DNA of 64,000 nt from Episyrphus balteatus (Eukaryota > Arthropoda > Insecta > Diptera > Syrphidae), in NCBI RefSeq assembly GCF_945859705.1, contig NC_079136.1, positions 123,780,028-123,844,027 on the forward strand, written 5' to 3'. Under the pieces are notes generated by a model. That model was not told the origin of the DNA. It was given only the letters and a program-made list of their open reading frames with translations, and did not search any database. Position 1 is the stretch's first letter. Each line of letters starts with the position of its first letter. A program made the position numbers and the translations under genes. This document shows positions 48,801-60,800 of this stretch, piece by piece.

Positions 48801-51800
48801 CAGTCGTGTGCATTGAAATCGAAAGTGTAGAATAAATTCATACTTTAAGTGTTAATTACTGCGTTTGTTTGGTAAGTAAAGTGGAATTAAAAATTTATTT
48901 TTGATCGACTGTCTAATTGTGTATGCTATGAACCAATTTTGATTGAAAAAAAATTATTGGCCTCGTCTTGGGAGGGCAAAAAGTACGGAAGCCATATTTG
49001 GCTTCGTATGCATTAAGGGGTTGTAAATCTACACAATTTTTTAAATTTTTTTGTTGGAAAATTTTGTTCCTTTACATTATTATTTTACTTGGAAGCTATG
49101 TTTAACTTCAGAAATGGAGTCCCTTCGCTTTTAGAGACATTTTTCTCATGTTAACCCCATTTCCAGCGGCGTAACCACAAAAATTTTAGGGTTAGGGGGG
49201 CTCACCTATAATATTTTTCAATCATTTTAATACTTTTTAGTTTTTGTAAGATCTGGGAGTGGGTTAAAATGTTGGAGGAAGACTTACTTCGACAGTGGAA
49301 AGAATGTGAACCAGAAAAAATATATATAACGGAAAAAACAAATAGCTTTTCTCGGTTCCATGGCTTAAAATGACCCAAATTTGAATTAATTCTTAACCTT
49401 TTGTAATGCAATGTATTTATTTTACTTTATTTTGTTTTTAAATGATAAATATTTATCTTTTGATAATTTTAATTGTATTCTTTACATAATCTGAACAAAT
49501 AAAATTAGTAAAATTTCTTACCCCTTAATGCACACGAAGCCAAATTTGGCTTATAAACAAATTTTTTAAACAAATTAATTTAAACAAACTTTTTTAATGA
49601 AAACCGTTTTGAAACAGCCCAAAGAACCGATGTAAAGCATTTTTTAATTTTTTCGTCCGCTAATATTAATTCATGCAGTAGAGGGTTATGTACGTGACGG
49701 TGAAATGCACCAACAAATAAATGAAATAATTTAAAACTATAAAAAATGATCATTATCATGATACTGTTATGACGATTTGGGGATTCAATTTTTTTATTTT
49801 AAATTCGACAGAAACAATATTGAGAAGATAACAAACAGTCACAACTTTTAAGAGCCACAAAAAGAATTAATTCTCGTTTAGTTGTGATTTGTGATCTCCT
49901 TTGGAGATCTGGATTGTAAACCGTTTTCGAAAATTTGATTTTTCATTAAAAAAAAAAAATCACATCCAAAAAAATTTTGTCCCAAAATTATGTTTTTAAA
50001 ATATTTTAATGTAAATGTTTTTATATGCAAATTTTATTTAAAATCGGTTTATTAGCTTATAAGAATTTTCAAAAATAAAAACCAGATTAGATGTACCGTT
50101 GTAAAAATTTTCAAAACAATGCTATTCTTATTCAAACAGATCTATTTTTTTTTTTTTAATTAAAACCGTAAATTTTTATCAAAATCGTACATAAAATCCA
50201 ATTTAAATGTTTTTCAGAAATTGAAATATTTTTCATTTCATTTTTTTTCAAAAACTACTCTAAATAAAGCTAAAAAAGGCTTAGTAATAATTTAGAACGA
50301 ATGGAACATGTATTGGAAATAAAGAAAAATATGAATTTTGGATTTTGAGTATCTTTTCAAGAAAACTTGCTTGAATGAATTTTCGACATTTCTCTGAACT
50401 TCAAATCACATGTATTTCAACTATTGAAAAAGTACCATTATCTAAAATAACCAATGATGGTTATAATTCCAAAACTTTACATGTTTTATGTAAGTAATAA
50501 AACATTTGTTTTTCCTAATTGTCTGCTCTATATTTGTATTATGAATTTATGATTCTAAAATACCATTTAGGTAATAAAGATTTGTTGTGTCGAATCTTTT
50601 TCTTTATTTTTTCATTTTTAAATAGTAATTTTACATCTTGAATTCATTCGATCAACAGACCTAGTGAAAATATCATCCGATAATAAATTTAAATTATTGA
50701 CGCGATGTCTAAAGTAATTTCAAGTGTTTTGGGGCTCGAAATCAATTAAAATTGAATTAGGTATTTCCAATAATTGCGTTGCCATTAGATTTTGTGTATA
50801 TAATCAATTTGTCTGTTTAGAGAAATACTGATGCATAATCGAAAGAGTATTATTATATACATAAATCAGGGTTCCCAGGTTTTCAAAATAAAAATTCCTT
50901 TTTTTTAACACCAAAACGTTTATTTTTCCCCTTTTTCGTAAAAAAATTCCCCTTTTTTCCAGAAAAAAATGCAAGTATCTATTTTTTTAAAATTTTTTTA
51001 TTTAAATCTTTTTCTAAACACATTAATTTTGTATTTAATTGATTCATAAAAAAAAAAAACTTTATAATGGACATAAGTAAATAAAAAAAAATAACAAAAA
51101 TGAAGCTCAAAATACATATTTCATTTTTAAACTAAAAACAGTCAAAATAAAATGTATGAAGTATGGAACTACTTCATAAATTTTATTTTGAGGGTTAATC
51201 TAAAATATCAGTGCTAATTTAATAAAAAAAAGATATTATTTTCTATATTTATTGTATTTTTGTAAATCATATAGTATTTATGCCGATTAAGGAATGCTTT
51301 TTTAACAACGATGTCTTAAAAACGTATAGGTTAGTGTTTTTTGTTACTTTTATTTTTTTTACTGCCGCGGCTGCTGGCTGAAAATTTCGTTTGAGATACC
51401 AAAAAAAGTACAGATTCCCTTAATGAAATATTTTGAGGAGTGAATTAAAAAATGGAAGCACCCTAGTTTTTAGTAGAGCTGTCAAATTAAAAAGTTTATT
51501 ATTTATTTCGAAATTAAGTTTTATTTAAATTGATTTCATTGTTCAAAGATTGTGTCTAACGTTTTTGTAAGTTTAAATGTTTCCCCTTTTAGATATTTTT
51601 TCCCCTTTTTTATCCCCGTCCCCTATTTTATCCCTTTCGTCTAAGAAAATCGGCAAAAATGGTGATTTTCCCCTCAACCCGGGAACCCTGACATAAATGT
51701 ATTTTTACGAAGTTTTCTTAATCTACAAAATTGTAGGTATTATTTTCATACATTTCCATTTTTGTATACATGACACTAAAAGTAATGCAGGAACTTCTAC

Positions 51801-54800
51801 ATGAGATCGTTCAATAATAACACTTTGAGACTTTGAGTTCGAGCCCATAACATGAGATCATTGCCCGCGAGTGCTTATTTTGTTTTTATATACCATATCA
51901 ATAATAAAATGAAAGCTATCATTAAAATGAGGTAACAGTTTGACCTCATCATTTTGCATTCAACTCAAAGTGTGGAAATATATACAACAAATTTATAGTT
52001 CTGCTATTGCCGTGTCTTAAATTACAATTTTTTTTCGATGCTTTCATATTTTATAAAAATATTGTTGCTTTTTTAAAATTGTTATGTATTCAAGTAAATG
52101 TTTTTTTTTTAATAATTTATTTACACCGCAGGCTTGACTTCATTTGAAAAAGATATTCATTTTAATGTTACATAACGAATGTTTTGTGTAAGAAACCAAT
52201 GGATTTATATAAAAAATTGAATTAAATTCGCATGGGTTGTGATCAGGACCAACAAGTAACATTAGAGATTTTATTTAATTGACGTATTATATGCGGAAAG
52301 GCATTTATCAAATGCCTAGTTTTACTCATAATATTTATGAAATACGCCGAAAGTAGTTTCTCAAAATTTTTACAAAAAAAAAAAAAATCGTTTTTGAAAA
52401 AAATGTTTTTAAATTAAAAAAATATCTATTAAATGATCTGCAAACGAGGTATGCCATTTTTAGTACAACAAAGAATTTTCAGAATGAAAAAAAGCTTTTT
52501 TTTTAAATGGATTTATTTTATTTTTTAATGTTTCAAAACGAATGCATTTTATAACGGTAATATTTTAAAAACGAAGGCTAATAGAATTTTTCTGATTGTG
52601 GATTCGAGTTCAGCAAACCAAAAACCTTCAGAAAAGTATATTTTGATTCTTGTGGCAAAAATTCTGTGACGAGTGACTTTACATTAAGTTTAGTTTCTCT
52701 TTGGGGATAAATTTGTTTATAATGAATTACCCCACATAAAAACAAAACTTCGAAAACAGCTAAAATGACGTTTTTAAGCATTTTATTATTATATATTATT
52801 TTTCTGACTTCAGATTCGAATTCTAGAAAAGTATATCTACAAAAAAAAGTTCAATTTTACTGACCAGTGTTATTAATCATCACATACAAATAAAGTTTTA
52901 AAAAATCATCGATTCAAAGAGAGTTTCCAAATATTTGTTTTTTTTTTTTTTTTTTTAATTTTGCCTAATATGTAACGTTAGTAACAGAAAAAAAATTATA
53001 ATTCAACAAAATAGTTGAAGCTGCGTGTTTTGAGAAAAATAAGTTTTTGTTCGAAATTCAGTCAAAAAAAGTTAATTCCAAAAACAAAACAAAAATTAAA
53101 CAAGAAGTCTCCAAAATACCTTAACTATCTTAATTTTAACGGAGCTTTCAGGTAAAAATTAAAATAAAATAATTTAATTTAAACTTATATTTAATGCAAA
53201 ATTTCAATTTTTTTTAAAAGAAAGCTAGTTTCCAAGTTAAATTTTTCTCAAAATGATGTGAAATTGATCAAACTTTAAGTCCTCATCAAAAACTGCAGCT
53301 AAATTTATAAAAAACACAAAAAATTTTATTTTTTGTCTGTTTTCCTCTAATTTTGTCCCGTATATTTATACATCGCAATTAAAAAATTGTTTACATCAGA
53401 ATTATTTGAATTCTGTCAAATTCATTTATTTCATAAATTTGATTTATAGCGTCTGGTCGTGGGTCAGACCAAAATGTACTTTATTTTTATTTTCCAAATC
53501 TGTTCTATACTTAGATTCTTTGATGTTAATTTTTTATTGATTAAACACATTATCATACCTATATGGTTTTTTTTTTTTTTGTTTAGTTATTTTTCAAACA
53601 AAATTTAAAACAAACAAAATCAATCACAAAAACATAATGTCTGCCCACATGTAGAGATACATTCTCTGTATTTTTAACTAAATGTGGGTTTTAATTTAAA
53701 AGCAGGTGGTAGACAAAAAAAAAAAAAAAAACAAAACCATATTCCTATAAAATAAAAACAAGTTCTTTTTCCTCTTTATAAAATTAATAATAACAAAAGT
53801 CAAAAAAGAAACAAAAAAAGAACGAACAAAAAAATCTTTGATTGTATCTCATGAGAAGTGAATTGTAATCTATGCAAATGAATGAGATCAGTGTCACTCA
53901 ATTAGAGGTCAATAATAAAAATTGATACGATACGATTGTTATGCAACATCCGAATATACGTAAACTCCAATGTCTGTCCGATAACGATAGATCTGCTCTG
54001 AAAAGGCGTAGTAGACCAGATCCATCGCATATTGAGTTTAATTGATTGTGTGGGTATAGTCATAAGTCTTACCAATTAACGGCATACAAAAAAAAAAAAA
54101 AAAAAAACAAAACAAAAAAATGTACAAACGACACTCAGTTGTATGTAATATTTGCTTTTATTACCCAAGGTAATGAAGGAATTTAATTATTGTAAATTAT
54201 AAGAAATCAATATTCATACCAAAGAAATGTGCAAAAGTGTAAACAAAAATGTAAAAATCAAATTTTTGATCTTTGATGGGATCATGTGAATCTTTAAGAA
54301 AGAGAAAGACGGAAGTTTTAAAAGGAAAACCCTGAAATATTGGACATATCTTTTAAAACTATTTAATTAAAATTTTTAAATGACATTCAACATCATCAGA
54401 GTTGTTGTTAATTAAAACAAAAAGAAATTGGTGGTATTAGATTAGGTAGATGTATATTGATTAACCTAAATGAAATTTGATAGTTTTATACAAAAGCAAT
54501 GTTCAGAAACTATCAAACTAAAAATGAGGCTGAAATCTGTAAATCAAATTGTTAAAATTAAGAAATCTCGCATAAAAATAGGCAAGTTGTGTATTTTGAT
54601 CATTTTTTTTTTTTAATCATTAGGTACTAACGGTATATTTCCCATAGAACCGCTTTTTTCCGACTTTCTCCCAAACGACTAGTTTAATTTTTTTCATACA
54701 ATAGCTTTCAAATATCAATTAAAAGCAAAATTTTCAACCGACAAATTTTTGTATCTAAAAATAATTCAATTTTCTTTTTTTTTAATATCAATTTTTTTTA

Positions 54801-57800
54801 AGGATATTGAGTTTTATTTGAATTTTATTGAATTTATGGTTGAAGGTTTTAATTAATAAATAATTGCTTCAAAATGACGTACCAAATTGTTTAAATTTTA
54901 TTTTATTTTAAACAGCTCTAACGATTTTGATTTTTTCCCTAAAAATGCATCTTAATAAAACAAATCAGGTTCCATATTTTTTTTTTTTTGATCGAAAATT
55001 CATTTGAAAGCGATTTTTATTCTTTTTTATTTATTAAATATTTACATCTACCAAATTTTTATAACAAAGTTTTAAAAGCAACTTGAAGAATATTGGTTCA
55101 GGAAAGTTCTATGCAAATTCGTTATACGGGAATGAAAAGTAATAAAAATCTGATTTTCACCTGAACCGTGGTTGTAAAAAGATCAATTTAAAAAATGCAT
55201 TTGCAATTAAAGAAAAAATATTGCATTAAAAAAACGAAACGAAGTAAGTCATTTTATTTTTTTGAATAAAAAAAAAATAATTTTTTTTTTAATTGTTAAA
55301 AGATTTTTAAAAACATAATTTTTTGTGCACAAAAAATTTGAAACATTAAAAAAAAAATGTTATGCCGTTATGAAAAAAAAAAAACAATTTTGATAATTGT
55401 TTTTGTATTGGAAAGCTGGTGCTTACAGTGCATTCCAATTTCGTTCAGTTCTGGCTATAGAAACTATGACAAAAACCATAAAACCCAGTTTTGATCCATG
55501 GAAGTCGGTTTAGTTTTTTTTTTCTTTTTTGATAAAATGATTATGATTAAAAAATTGTTTTAAAAATTTGAAAAATTAAGAATACTAAAACTTTTTCCTA
55601 CAAAAAATTCGTTGAAATCGGTTTATTCCTTTACGTCAGGCACCTGTAAAGAAAACGGTTCTATGGCAGATTCTGTTAACAACAGTTCAAAAATCTAAAA
55701 TCGCCCAAAACTCTTAGTTAGCAGGTTTGAAACAAAGTACTTTGGGCCGTATCTTGAGATCAATTTCCATCATCGTAATGTCATGTCTCGAGTTCGATTT
55801 TTTTTTTCAAATCCTGAACTCTATATCGCAATTAAAAATGATTGTTTAAGTTTTAAAGCTCTTTTTCAATGTAACGTTACAATCCAAGAATCTAAATAGT
55901 CTTTTGGGAATTCATTAAAAAAAAAAAAGTTTAATTAGTTTATACCAATCAGATATATGACAGATAAAGGTCTTTCCATTCAAAAATAATTACTTATTAT
56001 CCATATTTTTTTCTTTGAATATAAGAAACAGAAAATAACTTTACTTTTGGTAGCATTTTTCCATCTGTGGAATGGTATAAACTAGTGTAACACATCTAAT
56101 ATTTTTTTTTTTCAATTGGTATAAATCTAAAAAGTCTACCTCAAATATTTCAGCTAATTCTTTTTTGTTTCTAATTTTTCTTATTATAGAGAATGCGATG
56201 ATGAAATTCCGGAACCGATTCAAGTTCTCGATGAAATTTTATCAGAATTTGAAGAACCAGAATCGCTACCGCTGATACAGGATCAAGGTAGTCCATTGCA
56301 AGGTAATCAATCTGAAGATGATGGATACATGAGCATGAATGGAAGACGGTAATCTAATTTACTTTTTTTTAAAAAACTTTTCAATCAATAAAAATATTAT
56401 AAATTGAAGGACAACGAAGGTGTCAACGCCTCCAGAGCAGCAAAAATTTGGGCCTGTAGTCGAATCGAATGATAGTGGACATTGTGAAAGCATTGATATT
56501 CCAGAAAATCATGATAATAAAATGCCAAACAATGAGTTAGTTTTAAATTTAAAAAAAAAAAAAATAATTACAAGAAATGGTGTCTAAATTAATAAAATTT
56601 TGTATCATCAGTTCAAAAGGTGAAGAAGAAGACGAAGAATTGGTGGAAGAAAAAGAACCAGCACCATCTTCTCCAGTGGAATCGAGTGAAAATAATAATT
56701 TCACCACAACCACACCCACTGTACCAGCAACTGTGATGGTCAATACAAATGGCGATGAGAATAATATAGCTAAAACGAGTCCTGTTAAAGTCACTAGTCA
56801 AGAAAAACTACCCAGCGAGCCAAGCATCAGCCAAACAACTCTGGTAAGCTCCTTACTTTATTTTATACATATATTCCCGTTTCTTCATAATGAAATTTAA
56901 ATTTTACAGCCAAAAGTACGAACTGCAGCATGTATTCCATCCAAATATTCAAGTCTTCCATGCTCAGGAGCTCATAAATTGGGTGACCGAGCGATATCGA
57001 GTGGCAGTTTTGATGGTGAGCGAAATGCTCTTGGTATTGATATAAGTGCTGTGCACAATGCTGTTATACGCGGTGGAGTTGCCAGAATTCCAGGTAAATC
57101 CCTTACAAAAAACAAAATTTAAATGGTATAAACTTGTCTAAATTTATTTATTTTTTAATTTAAGAAACTATTGTTAATGAACATCCAGTAACAATATATC
57201 CAGGAAGAGCATCTCCACCACGAAGTCGAGTACCACCACGTACTCTAGCAAGCTCTGTCGAAAAACATCGAGAAGTTTGTCGAAATGCACAACAATTTTC
57301 GAACTCGAATGATGTCGATATATTTGTGACAAATATTCCAACAAATACTTCTCCCCTTAAGCGCCTTTTTGCAGCCACATCACCATTATGCCCAAATCGC
57401 AGAGTTGGAGATCGTGCTGGTGCTGGTAGTGATGAATTATTATTAGCGAATTCTTCGCCGAGTTTCGAAAATCAACAACGAATTATCATCACCGATTCGT
57501 TGAAGAATTTCGCCAAAGTCGAAAGTAGTATCGCTTTGAAATCGTCCAATAATAATGCTTTCAATGACAAACGACGACGTAACCATGAAAGTTCTACTGA
57601 TGAAGAATTCTCAGATGATTCGTTGGAAGATCAATCATTACCACCACCACCAGCGCCACCTACTGTACCGCCAACACCATCTCTATCGGCACCAGCAACA
57701 CCAAGAAAACGAACAAGTATATCGTGGGAAATTAATTTAGATGAAGTTGATGATGCAGGAAATAATATATTTGGTAGTAAACATAAATCAAATAGTAAAC

Positions 57801-60800
57801 TTAATAAAAAGCCTGGAAACAGAGAAAGACCAGAATTTACCAGCGCAGCTGTATTTAAGCCTGTGGTAAGAAATTCTTATTTTTGTTTTCTTATATTTTT
57901 CACTAATTTAATTTGATTCATAGATTGAAAGAAATAGCACAAGTATTTCCGAATCAAGTGTCACATCAACCAGTGATAATGGTCAAGAACCACTTGAAGC
58001 TGCCCAACATCAAGTGCAAGTTTGTAGTACCGAAGATGAGGCTACGTCAATTTATTCCGATGCCGAAGACATATTACCGGTATTTCCGGCTAATATGGTC
58101 GGAAAGGGAACATTTATTATACGAAAAGGGCGAAAAGAACGTCAACAATTGCCTGAATTATTTGCCATAAAATCAACATCGATGCATTCAAATTTAAGTC
58201 CGGAATGTAATAATTCATCATCATCAAATTATAATAGCCAAAGCCTTATGATACCAAATTCAAGACATAGCATAGATTTAGGTATGTCGTCAACGTCGCA
58301 TAATCATTCGATTTCTAGAGGTGGAGAACAAATTAGATTGTCACCGAGGTATTTTATAATGTTTTTTGATTGTTTTTTGGAATTTTGCTTAATTTTATCA
58401 ATTTTTGTTTACCTAGATCACGGTTATCATTAGATTTAGGATCACCTACGTATGAATCAACAAATCAACATCAACATTTTTCTGGTAATTTAAACAAAAA
58501 TATGTCCGCAAAAACAATTTGTTTGAGTTTTCGAATTCGAATTTTTGATCATTATCTTTTTTTTTTGACTCAAAATTGAAATTTTCGAAAATCAAATGAA
58601 ATCATTTTTGTTATTGTTATTTTCAAAATTTCTAAGTTCGATTTTTCATTTTCGAATTCAAAGTTTTCTAAGTTAAAATTTTTGAAAAATTTTCGATAGT
58701 CAAATGATTTCTTCTTATTTTGTTTTTAAAATTCTTTTTTTTTCCAATTTTTGGTAATTCTTATGTTCGAACTTTTTTTAGTTTGAATTAAAAAAAAAAT
58801 GATAAAATGATTAAAAAGTTAGTACATTTATTCGAAATTAAAATTATTGAATCCAAATTTTGGACAGCAAATTTCGTTAGTTTGAATTTTTTTTTGAAAT
58901 GGAATTTTTGGTTTCGAACATTTCTTCAGTTAAAATTTCAAAAATTCGAAATCCAAATTCCTTCAGTTACTATTTCAACAATTCGAACATTAAAATTTTC
59001 GAATTTTTTTTAAGTTCGAAATTTACATTATTCGGTTTCAATTTATTTATAATTATTTAACTATTTGTTAACTAGAAAACCGGCCTACATTTAGTAAAAC
59101 TGCATCATTTGAACATCCCTCACAATTATTACAACGTCCAACTGATTACAATAAAATCGAAAAGGACACAAAATCGACGAAAAATGGTAGTGAAGGGTGC
59201 CTTAACAACATGGAAAATAATGGAAATAATTATTCGTCTGGATTTTTCTCACTAAGCAATAGCAATCCAAATGTTTCATCATCTTCGATAATGCGACAGC
59301 AAGCTGGTTCAGGTAATAATAAATAAATTTTATTTCATTTCGAAACTCTAAGACTGAAAACTGTTTTTATTATTCGAAATTATTTCACTTCATAAATTTC
59401 CGAAATGTGTTCAGTATTAAATTTTTTTTTCGTTTATATAATACGAGTACATTAATAAAATTTTAAGAACAAGAATCAACTTCGAAAAATAGTTCACTTC
59501 GGGTTTTTTTCAACATTTTTGTTGGCTTTAAGTGCGAGTATTTCAAATTTTATTAAAGACATAATTTCGAGATTCGAACAAAAAAACATCTCCCATTATT
59601 TTTGAAGTTATTCGTTTCGACTCTTATTTTAAGTTTTGTATTTGAATTAAATAATTTTTAAATTTTAATAATTTTAAATATTCGAAGAAGAAATTTTTCG
59701 AAACTAGAACATTCGAATTAGAAAAACTTTAATGCGTTCGGAGCTAGGAAGCTATAAGAATGTTCAGGGCCACCCATAAGTTGTATGAGGGATCTTTAAA
59801 TGTTCACTTGTATTTTTTTCAAAACTTTGTTTATGATTTTGCTTTTCACAGTTCTAAATTTTTAACAATTTTTTTTGTTGCGAAAACAGGCGATCTTCAT
59901 GCTTCAAATGCTACAACACCACGTCGTGAATTGGCTCCACCATTAGAAGAAGACGAAGAACAATATAGTGAATCTCAATCTGGCTGTGCCCCATTGCGTC
60001 AAATAGAAAATAATATTAGTGCGTTATTGCGTGGTGATATATCTGTTGCCCGGGTAGGTGATATAACACAACAACGCCGTTCTCTGGGCTTCCGACCTGG
60101 TGTACATAAATCAGAAAGTGCCAAGGAGATGCTTTTGTCACAGAATGCATTTGGTCCGTTGCCGCCAACGCCAACTTCGTCCAGTCCAGAGTTGGTGGTT
60201 AGTTTGTTAATTTTTTAGTCTTCTTTAAGTTTTTTTTGTATTAATTTGATGTTTTTTTTTTAAGGACTCTGATGGCCTTCCTCCATTGCCGCCCTCACCT
60301 ACCGATGTCGAAGATAATATGGATTCTGATCATATAACTTCTGGGATTCATGATATGAAATTACATTCGAAACCTAATCATTTTGGTAAATACACACCAG
60401 ATGATCAAACAACAATAACAACAACAACAACAACAACAACTGCACCACAACCACCTGCTATTCCTCCGCATCGTAGCCCAATGCCATCGAATACAATGAA
60501 AGCTCGTTCTATGGATGGTGGTTATTCGAAAAAATGTGGCAAAAGTTACGGACATGGAAGCATACCGGGCACATTGCCATGTGAGATGCCAGTTTGTGGA
60601 TCGACTAAAAGGAATTTGCCTGGTTCATATTCGAGAAGAACACCCCCAACTCAAACAACACCAAGAGAAGAGAGTCGTTTACAAACTTCTTGTAGTTTAC
60701 CAGAGACACCAATATTTGCTAGAGGGTATTATTATTAGAATTGGCTTTCAAGTGTTTAATTTTAATTAAAAAAAAAAAAAATTGTTTCAGGTGTGACATT

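Noticed and set aside
57555..57740. His/Tyr-rich frame overlapping exon 6
   Set aside because: Shadow of the exon 6 coding frame in another phase.
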